Assembly (NCBI GenBank): GCA_029256005.1
Contig: JAQSYS010000093.1
Location: 1 to 6,871, forward strand
Reading direction: 5' to 3'
Length of the DNA stretch: 6,871 bases
DNA from: Sedimentibacter sp.
Lineage (GTDB): Bacteria > Bacillota > Clostridia > Tissierellales > Sedimentibacteraceae
Shown here: one piece after another, positions 1 to 6,624 of the stretch
Position numbering within the stretch: position 1 is the stretch's first letter
How the letters are laid out: each line of letters opens with the position of its first letter
Made by a program: the position numbers and the translations under genes
Notes under the pieces: generated by a model
Databases searched by the model: none
Told to the model about the DNA's origin: nothing
Seen by the model: only the letters and a program-made list of their open reading frames with translations

Positions 1-805
1 CATAACAACTAATGGAGTATTATTAGATGATGAAAAAATAGACTATATAAATGAAAATATGGATAATGTAGTTTTGAGCATAGATGGAAGAAAATCAACA
101 AATGACCGTATGAGAAAAACAGTAAATGAAAAAGGCAGTTATGATGTAATTGTTAGTAATTACAAAAAATTTGTCCAAAAAAGAATGGACAAGGATTATT
201 TTGCGAGAGGAACATTTACGTCATACAATTTGGATTTTTCTGAAGATGTAAGACATATGAGAGACCTTGGTTTTGACAAAATTTCAGTAGAACCGGTTGT
301 AGCAAAACCTGATGAAAAGTATGCGTTATTGGAAGAGCATTTAGATGAACTTAAAAGCGAATATGAAAAATTAGCACAATTATATTTAGATTCAATAAAT
401 GATGAAGATAAAAAATTTCAATTTTTCCATTTTAATATAGAGCTTGATGGTGGTCCGTGCATCTACAAGAGATCAATCGGCTGTGGTGCAGGAACAGAAT
501 ATATTGCGGTTACTCCTAACGGCGATTTTTACCCATGCCATCAGTTTGTAGGTCAGGAGCAGTTTATAATAGGCAATGTAGAAGAAGGTATAACTAAAGA
601 AAATGTGGTTGATAATTTTAGAAATGTGTCAGTAAACGAAAAACCTGTATGTAAAGATTGCTGGGCAAAATATTTCTGCAGCGGAGGCTGTCATGCCAAT
701 GCATATAATTTCAACAGCGATTTTAATAAACCATATGGTGTAGGATGTGAATTAGAGAAAAAACGTATTGAATGTTCCATTTACATTAAAGCAAAACTAA
801 GCTAG
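1..805 (+). CDS. scfB: SCIFF peptide maturase, radical SAM/SPASM protein (5' partial)
   Basis: This is the C-terminal 267 residues of an enzyme that forms thioether crosslinks in the Cys-rich SCIFF precursor peptide (a ranthipeptide). The first whole codon is at base 2 and the frame is open to the window edge; the Met at 59 is internal. The family is about 450 residues long, so the RiPP-recognition region and the CxxxCxxC radical SAM cluster motif lie upstream. Visible here are the end of the radical SAM barrel (VVLSIDGRKSTND, and later KISVEPVV) and a complete SPASM domain. In fragment numbering, C161-x12-G-x4-C179 is followed by C217-x2-C220-x5-C226-x3-C230 and then C249, the spacing expected for two auxiliary 4Fe-4S clusters. 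C153 (GGPC) may also act as a ligand. By family knowledge the partner is the ScfA peptide encoded just upstream. Translation ends in TAG at 803-805, and no clear terminator follows. Confidence in the subfamily rests on recognised conserved stretches such as FHFNIELDGGPC. Confidence 0.9.
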   Translation, partial: ITTNGVLLDDEKIDYINENMDNVVLSIDGRKSTNDRMRKTVNEKGSYDVIVSNYKKFVQKRMDKDYFARGTFTSYNLDFSEDVRHMRDLGFDKISVEPVVAKPDEKYALLEEHLDELKSEYEKLAQLYLDSINDEDKKFQFFHFNIELDGGPCIYKRSIGCGAGTEYIAVTPNGDFYPCHQFVGQEQFIIGNVEEGITKENVVDNFRNVSVNEKPVCKDCWAKYFCSGGCHANAYNFNSDFNKPYGVGCELEKKRIECSIYIKAKLS

Positions 806-839
806 GTATTGAAATTAATGATTTAAATATAAAAAATAG

Positions 840-868
840 TGGTAAATATATACTGTAAATAGTATAAT
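840..868 (+). promoter_or_regulatory. Candidate sigma-A promoter for the lapA-like/recJ operon
   Basis: A perfect TATAAT lies at 863-868. At the ideal 17-base spacing the -35 position (840-845) reads TGGTAA, which matches TTGACA at only three of six bases, and there is no extended -10 TG. A second -10-like hexamer, TATACT, sits at 849-854. The location between scfB and the next start codon is right for a promoter, and the leader would be about 40 bases. The background is very AT-rich, so a chance TATAAT is quite possible. Confidence 0.45.
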
Positions 869-913
869 ATATTTATTCTTGTAGTCAAAAGAAAATGTGA
901 GAGGAGTGTTAAT

Positions 914-1417
914 ATGCAAATCGGTTTTATAGTAATATTAATAATAGCAATATTTGTTGCAATCTTTGCTATTCAAAATGGGGCACTTGTTGCAGTTGAT
1001 TTGTTTTTTTTCAAAATAAGTACACCTTTGGCTGTAGTTATGATGACGTGCATAATTGTCGGAGCAATCTTAGTTTTGATTTTGGGGACCACAAGACAGT
1101 TTAAGAAAAGATCTGAATCTAAGGAAATGAAAAATAAACTAAAAACTCTTGAAAATGATAAGGTGTTGGCAGATAACAACGTAAAAGCATTAGAAACTGA
1201 AATCCAGTCACTTAAGGACAGCAATAGCTCACTTACTGCAAAAATTTCTGAACTTGAGGGAAAAAACAAGTTACAAACAGAAACAATAAATAAACTTGGG
1301 TATGAGTTGGATTCACTTAAGGCTGTGGCAAATGCTCCAGTAGTTGAATCTAATATTACAGATGAAAGTATAATTACGATAGATAAAGATGAAAAAAGTG
1401 AAGCTCAAAGTGAATGA
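914..1417 (+). CDS. LapA-domain (DUF1049-like) membrane protein with coiled-coil tail
   Basis: This 167-residue protein has two hydrophobic helices at about residues 1-20 and 36-58. The short loop between them contains QNG (21-23) and VAVDLFFF (26-33), the hallmark of the LapA/DUF1049 family, whose members carry an N-x-x-x-V-x-V-x-F-type motif between two membrane segments. Residues about 64-137 are charged and heptad-rich (KLKTLENDK, SSLTAKISELEGK), predicting a cytoplasmic coiled coil, and the last 25 residues are acidic. The start is supported by GAGGAG at 901-906, seven bases upstream. The family name comes from lipopolysaccharide assembly in Gram-negatives; that role should not be assumed here, since the context is a Gram-positive one. 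The molecular function is unknown. It overlaps recJ by 29 bases, and a related small membrane protein (yrvD) precedes recJ in Bacillus, recalled from memory. A T8 run at 1004-1011 encodes part of the FFF motif. Confidence 0.8.
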   Translation: MQIGFIVILIIAIFVAIFAIQNGALVAVDLFFFKISTPLAVVMMTCIIVGAILVLILGTTRQFKKRSESKEMKNKLKTLENDKVLADNNVKALETEIQSLKDSNSSLTAKISELEGKNKLQTETINKLGYELDSLKAVANAPVVESNITDESIITIDKDEKSEAQSE

Positions 1418-3305
1418 GTATGAAAAGAAGGAAATTGAAGAAATAAGCAAAAGATTCAATCTTTCTATCATATCCTCAAGAATACTTTTAAACAGAAATT
1501 TAACAACATTTAAAGAAATAGAAGAATTCCTTGATCCGGATTTCAAATATTTCGAGAGTTCGGAAAATTATAAGGATTTACATAAGGGATGTCAAAGGGT
1601 CATTCAAGCAATAAAAAGCAACGAAAGCATCATTGTTTATGGAGATTACGATGTTGATGGTGTAACCTCCATAAGCCAGTTTATGATACTTTTAAAAGAG
1701 GCAGGAGCGAATGTTGATTATTATGTTCCTGAAAGAGAAGCTGAAGGTTATGGTATAAGCACTGATTTTATAGAAAAGCTTAAAGAAAATTCTATCAATG
1801 CAGATTTGATAATCACAGTTGACTGTGGTATAGCAGAAATTGAAAAAGTGAGCCAGATAAACTATCTCAATAAAGAAGTTATTATTATAGATCATCATCA
1901 ATGCAAGGAAGAGCTACCTAATGCTTATGCAGTAATTAATCCAAAACAAAAGGACTGTCCGTCGAAGAATAAGCAGTTGTGTGCAGCAGGACTGTCTTTT
2001 AAATTTTTGACATATTTAAACAGGTTCCTTAAAATAGAAGGTGTTGAGGAAGAGCTTTTGGAGCTTGCATGCCTGGGAACAATTGCTGATATAGTTGATT
2101 TAATTGGTGATAACAGAATTATTGCCAAGAAAGGTTTGGAAAAGATAAATGATACAAAACTCATAGGTTTGAAAAAACTTATGGAGATATCAGGTATAAG
2201 TGATAAAAAAATTGAATCTTACCACATAGGATTTATCATTGCTCCTAGAATAAATGCAGCAGGAAGAATGGATACTGCTAAGAAAGCTATTCGTCTAATG
2301 CTTACAGAAGATGAAACTGAAGCAGAAAAGCTTGCTTTAGAGCTTGAAAGTCTGAATTTACTAAGAAAGCAAGCTGAAGGAATTATTTTTGAGGAAGCCA
2401 TAAACAAAATAGAAACAGATTTTCTATTTAAAAAAAATATAATTGTAGTTTTCGGCGAAAATTGGCATGAAGGTGTTCTTGGAATTGTAGCATCAAAACT
2501 AACGGAGAAATACGAAACTCCATGTGTTGTTATATCTGTTAAAGATGGAGTGGGAAAAGGCTCAGCCAGGAGTTTGGAATATCTGGATATTTTTGAAGCG
2601 TTTAAGGCTGCAGATCAATACTTGGTTAAGTATGGTGGTCATAAGCTAGCTGCAGGACTTACAATTTTAGAAAAGAACATAAATATTTTTGCCAATGAGC
2701 TAAATAGTTATATTCAAAATGTTTGCAGAGAAAGCACTAAATTGATAATGGTTGATGCTTATGTGGAACAGGATGATATCAATTTCGGATTGCTCAATGA
2801 AATAAGCCGATTTGAACCATTTGGTGCGGGCAACCCTAAACCATCTTTATCCATGATAAATTCTGATTTAAAAAATATCAAAAAAGTAGGTAAGAATGGA
2901 AATCATTTAAGTTTTATGCTGACAAATGGGAAAAAAGACATTCCTGTCATAGGCTTCGGAAAAATTAATTTGCTAGAAAAAATTCTATCAAAGCCATCTG
3001 CTTATGTTGTAACTCTAAGTTTAAATGAATTTAACGGACGAAAAGACATTCAACTAATTTTGGAGAATGTGGAAGAAACCGACTCATTTAATTATAAAAT
3101 AGATGAAGAAAAAATGAAGGTTTTAGACTCAATCATTAATAAAACCAAATCAAAAATTATTAAAACAGACATATTTATGCTTGTAGAAAAGTTGAATAAA
3201 ATATATAATACGAAAATAACAGCTGAAGAAATAATATGTATGCTTAAAAAGGCTGATAATATACAATATGCATTGAAAAATGACATGTTGTATATCAAGA
3301 AGTAG
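1389..3305 (+). CDS. recJ: Single-stranded-DNA-specific exonuclease RecJ
   Basis: RecJ degrades single-stranded DNA 5' to 3' in recombinational repair and at stalled forks, using two Mn/Mg ions bound by DHH-family motifs. All core motifs are intact: motif I GDYDVDG (85-91, metal Asp88 and Asp90), motif II TVDCG (Asp145), motif III DHH (168-170) and motif IV LGTIADIVD (Asp234). The DHHA1 domain has GGHKLAAG (416-423), and an OB-fold DNA-binding region includes FGAGNP (478-483). At 638 residues it is longer than the minimal core of roughly 560-570. The extra C-terminal stretch, about 560-638, is lysine-rich and mostly helical in character. The ATG at 1389 is chosen because MKKVKLK followed by a helix matches the usual RecJ N-terminus, although no good Shine-Dalgarno precedes it. 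In-frame GTG codons at 1398 and 1410 are alternatives. The start lies inside the preceding membrane-protein gene, so translation is probably coupled. apt follows after 19 bases. Confidence 0.95.
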   Translation: MKKVKLKVNEYEKKEIEEISKRFNLSIISSRILLNRNLTTFKEIEEFLDPDFKYFESSENYKDLHKGCQRVIQAIKSNESIIVYGDYDVDGVTSISQFMILLKEAGANVDYYVPEREAEGYGISTDFIEKLKENSINADLIITVDCGIAEIEKVSQINYLNKEVIIIDHHQCKEELPNAYAVINPKQKDCPSKNKQLCAAGLSFKFLTYLNRFLKIEGVEEELLELACLGTIADIVDLIGDNRIIAKKGLEKINDTKLIGLKKLMEISGISDKKIESYHIGFIIAPRINAAGRMDTAKKAIRLMLTEDETEAEKLALELESLNLLRKQAEGIIFEEAINKIETDFLFKKNIIVVFGENWHEGVLGIVASKLTEKYETPCVVISVKDGVGKGSARSLEYLDIFEAFKAADQYLVKYGGHKLAAGLTILEKNINIFANELNSYIQNVCRESTKLIMVDAYVEQDDINFGLLNEISRFEPFGAGNPKPSLSMINSDLKNIKKVGKNGNHLSFMLTNGKKDIPVIGFGKINLLEKILSKPSAYVVTLSLNEFNGRKDIQLILENVEETDSFNYKIDEEKMKVLDSIINKTKSKIIKTDIFMLVEKLNKIYNTKITAEEIICMLKKADNIQYALKNDMLYIKK

Positions 3306-3324
3306 TTTGTAAATTGGAGGAAAT

Positions 3325-3837
3325 ATGGATTTAAAAGAAAAAGTTCGTGTGATAGAGGATTTTCCTGCAAAGGGAATAAGCTTTAAGGATATAACAACAC
3401 TTTTAAAGGATGCAGATGCATTAAATGAATGTATAAATCAAATGGCTGAAAGATTTAAGGATGTACAGGTTGATATGATTGTAGGGCCTGAATCAAGAGG
3501 CTTTATATTTGCAACTCCTCTTGCATACCTTCTGAAGACTGGATTTGTTCCTGTAAGAAAACCGGGTAAACTTCCTGCTGAAACTATAAGCTATGAATAT
3601 GCATTGGAATATGGAAAAGATAAATTAGAAATACATAGCGATTCTATAACTCCAGGTCAAAGAGTTTTAATTGTGGATGATTTACTAGCAACAGGTGGCA
3701 CTATGTTTGCAGCCGCAAAGCTGGTGGAAAAGCTTGGCGGAAATGTTGTTGGGCTTGGATTTTTAATAGAGCTTGAGGATTTAAACGGAAGAGAAAAGTT
3801 GCAAGGATACAAGGTAGAATCATTGATTCAATACTAA
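3325..3837 (+). CDS. apt: Adenine phosphoribosyltransferase
   Basis: Apt makes AMP and pyrophosphate from adenine and PRPP, a cytoplasmic purine-salvage step. The 170-residue length is standard. The N-terminus MDLKEKVRVIEDFPAKGISFKDIT is typical of bacterial Apt. VGPESRGF (53-60) and RKPGKLP (78-84) are the conserved base-side and flexible-loop segments, and VLIVDDLLATGGT (114-126) is the PRPP-binding loop with the diagnostic Asp-Asp pair. The start is set by GGAGG at 3316-3320, four bases before ATG. The gene sits 19 bases after recJ and 36 bases before relA, so it is probably co-transcribed with both. Its last five codons and the TAA form the left arm of a long inverted repeat, so the 3' end of this coding sequence is also RNA structure. 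Nothing in the protein itself is unusual. Confidence 0.97.
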   Translation: MDLKEKVRVIEDFPAKGISFKDITTLLKDADALNECINQMAERFKDVQVDMIVGPESRGFIFATPLAYLLKTGFVPVRKPGKLPAETISYEYALEYGKDKLEIHSDSITPGQRVLIVDDLLATGGTMFAAAKLVEKLGGNVVGLGFLIELEDLNGREKLQGYKVESLIQY

Positions 3838-3857
3838 CAAGTTAGTATTGAATCAGT
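3822..3857 (+). repeat. Long inverted repeat (hairpin) across the apt stop codon
   Basis: The arms TGATTCAATACTAAC (3824-3838) and GTTAGTATTGAATCA (3841-3855) are perfect 15-base reverse complements separated by AA. In RNA the stem extends outward by one U-G wobble and one A-U pair, and would close over a CAAG tetraloop. The left arm includes the apt TAA (3835-3837). The right arm ends nine bases before the relA ribosome binding site AGGTGA (3864-3869). The bases after the stem (GTTCTTATAGG) are not a clean U-tract, so a full intrinsic terminator is unlikely. An mRNA-stability element, a partial attenuator, a modulator of relA translation or a protein-binding dyad are all possible. Confidence 0.85.
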
Positions 3858-3873
3858 TCTTATAGGTGAAGAT

Positions 3874-6057
3874 ATGCTGGAAAATTTAATTAATCAAATA
3901 GAATCATACAATCCAAATGCAGATATTTCAATTGTAGCCAAAGCTTATAACTATGCTGAGATGGCACATTCAAATGCTCAAACAAGATATTCAGGTGAAA
4001 GATATTTTATTCACCCTTATAATGTTGCGCTTATTTTGGCTGATTTACATGTGGATGTACCAACAATTGCAGCAGGTCTTCTCCATGACGTTGTAGAGGA
4101 TACAGGCATAACATATGATGATATAAAAAGAGAATTTGGCGAAGAAATTGCCAATATGGTAGATGGTGTTACTAAGTTAAGTAAAGTTAAATACCGTAAC
4201 AAGGAAGAACGTCAGGCTGAATCCTTAAGAAAAATGATAATCGCAATGTCGAAGGATATCAGAGTGGTTATTATAAAACTTGCAGACCGTCTACACAACA
4301 TAAGAACATTAGAATATATGCCTGACGAGAAAAGAAATCAAAAGGCAATAGAAACTATAGAAATTTATGCTCCGATAGCGAACCGACTAGGTATTGCTTC
4401 TATTAAGTGGGAGTTGGAAGATTTAAGCTTGAAATATTTGGATCCTGAAGGCTATGAAGACCTTGTGTTAAAGGTTCAAGAAAAAAGCGAAAAAAGGAAG
4501 GATTATATTTCTCAAATTATTTCAACTATTAAGGAAAAGCTTGATGAAGCAGGAGTTGAAGGAGATATTAAGGGCAGACCAAAAAGTCTGTATTCAATTT
4601 ATAAAAAAATGTATTTTAAAAATAAATCTTTCGAACAGATATATGATTTGATTGCAGTTCGAATAATTGTGGACAGCATAAAGGATTGTTATGGTGCTCT
4701 AGGAACAGTGCATACTCTTTGGAAGCCGATTCCAGGCAGATTCAAAGATTATATTGCTATGCCAAAGCCAAACATGTATCAATCACTGCATACTACAGTA
4801 ATTGGACCTGCTGGAGAGCCATTTGAAATTCAAATACGAACTTTGGAAATGCACAGAACAGCTGAATATGGTATTGCAGCCCACTGGAAGTACAAAGAAG
4901 GTATTGATGAGCAAACTAATTATGAGGAAAAATTGAACTGGTTGAGACAGATGCTTGAGTGGCAGCAGGAAACGAATGATCCTCAAGAATTCATGGAATC
5001 TTTGAGAATAGATTTGTATGCTGATGAAGTATTTGTATTTACTCCAAAGGGAGAGGTAGTGAACTTGCCTACTGGCTCAACTCCGATTGACTTTGCATAC
5101 AGAGTCCACTCTGCTGTCGGAAATAAATGTGTGGGTGCAAAGATAAATGGCAGAATTGTTCCCTTGGATACAAAGGTAAAGTCTGGCGATCAGGTTGAAA
5201 TACTGACATCTCAGTCAAGTGTTGGACCTAGCAGAGATTGGCTAAAAATTGTAGCTTCAAGCCAGGCAAAATCAAAAATCAGAAAATTTTTCAAGGAAAA
5301 AGACAAAGACTTTAACGTTGAAAAAGGAAAAGAGCTTGTTGAAAGAGAAATAAAGAAACAAGGTTTTCAAGTTAGTGATTTGTTAAAAGATGATTGGGTT
5401 AAGTTTGTTGCTGATAAATACAATATGTTTAATGCCGGAAATCTGTATGCAGCCGTAGGTAACGGAGGCATAACAGAAAACCAGATAGTAAACAGGCTTA
5501 AGCTGTTATATTTGGAAAAAAACAAGGATAAGATTGAACTTGAAAAAATAGAAAACCTTGAAAAAACCTCAAGTATATACAACAAACCTTCACAAATAGA
5601 AAAACATGCTTCAGGGGTTATTATTAAGGGAATAGATAATGTAAAGGTACGTTTTTCAAAATGTTGCAATCCTGTACCAGGAGATGCAATTGTAGGCTAT
5701 ATAACAAGAGGTCGTGGCGTTTCCGTTCACACAGCAGACTGTACTAATATTCATGATTTGAATGGAAATGAAAATCAAAGATTTATAGAAGTTGAATGGG
5801 ATACAGGTAAGAAAGCTACCTTTATTAGTGAGCTTCAAATTAAAGCCTTGGATCGAAATAGACTTCTCCAGGATATAACTAATTTGTATACAGATGCTAA
5901 ACTTAATGCAATTTCTCTTAATTTGAGAATAAATAAGGAGAAGGTTGCAATAGTGGATATAGGCTTTGAAATAAATGAAACAAAGCAAATAGAAGATTTA
6001 ATTAAAAAGTTAAAGAAACTCGATGGTGTATTGGAAGTATACAGAAATAAAAAATAG
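3874..6057 (+). CDS. relA: Bifunctional (p)ppGpp synthetase/hydrolase (Rel/RSH)
   Basis: This long RSH protein makes (p)ppGpp from ATP and GDP/GTP on stalled ribosomes and hydrolyses it when starvation ends; its 727 residues are the normal size. The hydrolase HD domain is intact: His47, His71-Asp72 in LLHDVVEDT, and Asp138 in KLADRLHN. The synthetase domain has the GRPKSLYSIYKK loop (234-245), Asp258, Tyr302 in YQSLHTT and Glu318 in EIQIRT. The RFKD motif at 289-292 is the RxKD form found in bifunctional enzymes, not the ExDD form of synthetase-only RelA. The regulatory half holds a TGS domain (about 384-446), a helical region, a Cys-containing zinc-finger-like domain (Cys597, Cys598, Cys623) and a C-terminal ACT domain (about 655-727). 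The start is supported by AGGTGA at 3864-3869, four bases upstream of ATG. The gene ends in tandem stops TAG TAA. A strong hairpin lies just before its ribosome binding site, and a terminator-like hairpin lies 57 bases after the stop. Confidence 0.97.
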   Translation: MLENLINQIESYNPNADISIVAKAYNYAEMAHSNAQTRYSGERYFIHPYNVALILADLHVDVPTIAAGLLHDVVEDTGITYDDIKREFGEEIANMVDGVTKLSKVKYRNKEERQAESLRKMIIAMSKDIRVVIIKLADRLHNIRTLEYMPDEKRNQKAIETIEIYAPIANRLGIASIKWELEDLSLKYLDPEGYEDLVLKVQEKSEKRKDYISQIISTIKEKLDEAGVEGDIKGRPKSLYSIYKKMYFKNKSFEQIYDLIAVRIIVDSIKDCYGALGTVHTLWKPIPGRFKDYIAMPKPNMYQSLHTTVIGPAGEPFEIQIRTLEMHRTAEYGIAAHWKYKEGIDEQTNYEEKLNWLRQMLEWQQETNDPQEFMESLRIDLYADEVFVFTPKGEVVNLPTGSTPIDFAYRVHSAVGNKCVGAKINGRIVPLDTKVKSGDQVEILTSQSSVGPSRDWLKIVASSQAKSKIRKFFKEKDKDFNVEKGKELVEREIKKQGFQVSDLLKDDWVKFVADKYNMFNAGNLYAAVGNGGITENQIVNRLKLLYLEKNKDKIELEKIENLEKTSSIYNKPSQIEKHASGVIIKGIDNVKVRFSKCCNPVPGDAIVGYITRGRGVSVHTADCTNIHDLNGNENQRFIEVEWDTGKKATFISELQIKALDRNRLLQDITNLYTDAKLNAISLNLRINKEKVAIVDIGFEINETKQIEDLIKKLKKLDGVLEVYRNKK

Positions 6058-6064
6058 TAATGGC

Positions 6065-6110
6065 ACAATTGGTGAAACAGTGTGTGAACAATTGATTAAC
6101 TATTGATTAT
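6065..6110 (+). repeat. Three imperfect 12-base direct repeats in the relA-dtd gap
   Basis: ACAATTGGTGAA (6065-6076), ACAATTGATTAA (6088-6099) and ACTATTGATTAT (6099-6110) are related 12-mers. Copies one and three each match copy two at ten of twelve positions. Start-to-start spacing is 23 and 11 bases, close to whole helical turns. They precede the terminator-like hairpin. They could form an operator or RNA leader element, but in AT-rich sequence such similarity may be chance. I recognise no known riboswitch or T-box signature here. Confidence 0.4.
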
Positions 6111-6114
6111 GTAA

Positions 6115-6140
6115 GGAACGACACTGTGTCGTTCCGTTTT
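6115..6140 (+). terminator. Intrinsic-terminator-like hairpin between relA and dtd
   Basis: GGAACGACA (6115-6123) pairs perfectly with TGTCGTTCC (6127-6135) over a CTG loop, giving a nine-base-pair stem that is GC-rich for this genome. It is followed by G and TTTT, then AATATT. The shape is that of a rho-independent terminator, but the U-tract is short and offset by one G, so read-through into dtd is plausible. It stands 57 bases after the relA stop and only 20 bases before the dtd ribosome binding site. Confidence 0.7.
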
Positions 6141-6165
6141 AATATTAAGATAAGCAGGTGATTGA

Positions 6166-6615
6166 ATGAGAGGTGTAATACAACGTGTAAAACATGCCAA
6201 TGTATCGGTTGACAATAAGGTCATAGGCAGTATCAATCATGGTATCTTGTTATTTTTAGGAGTTGAAGATATTGATGATGAAAAGGATTTGGAATATATG
6301 TGCGACAAGGTTCCAAATTTAAGAATATTTGAAGATGAAAACGGAAAAATGAACAAAAGCATGATAGATGTAAATGGAAGTCTTTTAGTTATTTCTCAGT
6401 TTACTCTTTTAGGGGATGCACGTAAAGGTAGAAGACCAAGTTTTATTCAAGCAGCTATACCTGAAAAGGCAATTCCAATGTATGAAGAATTTATTAAAAG
6501 AATGAAGGAAAGAAATATTATTACTGAATCTGGAGAGTTTGGTGCCGATATGCAAGTTGAACTTGTTAATGACGGACCTGTCACCATATTATTGGACAGT
6601 AAAAAAACATTTTAG
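6166..6615 (+). CDS. dtd: D-aminoacyl-tRNA deacylase
   Basis: Dtd removes D-amino acids (and mischarged glycine) from tRNA, keeping them out of proteins; it acts as a cytoplasmic homodimer. The 149-residue length is exactly typical. The N-terminus MRGVIQRVKHANVSVD is characteristic, as are NLRIFEDENGKMN (51-63) and the two active-site motifs, SQFTL (77-81) and NDGPVT (135-140, containing the Gly-cisPro pair that rejects L-amino acids). The start is supported by AGGTGA at 6156-6161, four bases upstream. The terminator-like hairpin ends 30 bases before the start, leaving little room for a dedicated promoter downstream of it. Expression therefore probably depends on read-through, or on a promoter upstream of the hairpin. 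The TAG stop overlaps the next gene's ribosome binding site, so the two are surely co-transcribed. Confidence 0.97.
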   Translation: MRGVIQRVKHANVSVDNKVIGSINHGILLFLGVEDIDDEKDLEYMCDKVPNLRIFEDENGKMNKSMIDVNGSLLVISQFTLLGDARKGRRPSFIQAAIPEKAIPMYEEFIKRMKERNIITESGEFGADMQVELVNDGPVTILLDSKKTF

Positions 6616-6624
6616 GAGGTTTAT

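Noticed and set aside
59..61. ATG as the true start of the first gene
   Set aside because: The same frame is open upstream to base 2 and its translation (TTNGVLLDDEKIDYINEN) continues the radical SAM barrel, and no ribosome binding site precedes 59.
1004..1011. T8 run in the LapA-like gene as a phase-variation tract
   Set aside because: Eight T in an AT-rich gene, encoding the conserved aromatic FFF motif, is adequately explained by codon choice. Slippage is possible but there is no sign of it.
1398..1412. GTG codons at 1398 and 1410 as the recJ start
   Set aside because: Neither has a better Shine-Dalgarno than the ATG at 1389, and both would cut into the conserved basic N-terminal stretch.
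1313..1546. Reverse-strand open frame of 77 codons across the lapA-like/recJ junction
   Set aside because: It lies opposite two well-supported genes, has a low-complexity hydrophobic translation and shows no recognisable family motif. It is a shadow frame.
3822..3866. The apt/relA hairpin as a full rho-independent terminator
   Set aside because: The downstream bases GTTCTTATAGG lack a run of U, the loop is minimal, and relA starts immediately afterwards. It is recorded as a repeat instead.
5656..5988. Reverse-strand open frame of 110 codons within relA
   Set aside because: It is antisense to the conserved zinc-finger and ACT region of RelA. Its Cys/Ile/Tyr-rich translation is what antisense reading of AT-rich coding DNA produces.
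6058..6165. T-box or other named riboswitch upstream of dtd
   Set aside because: I see no T-box consensus, no specifier-loop arrangement and no known aptamer core in the 108 bases. Only short repeats and one hairpin are visible.
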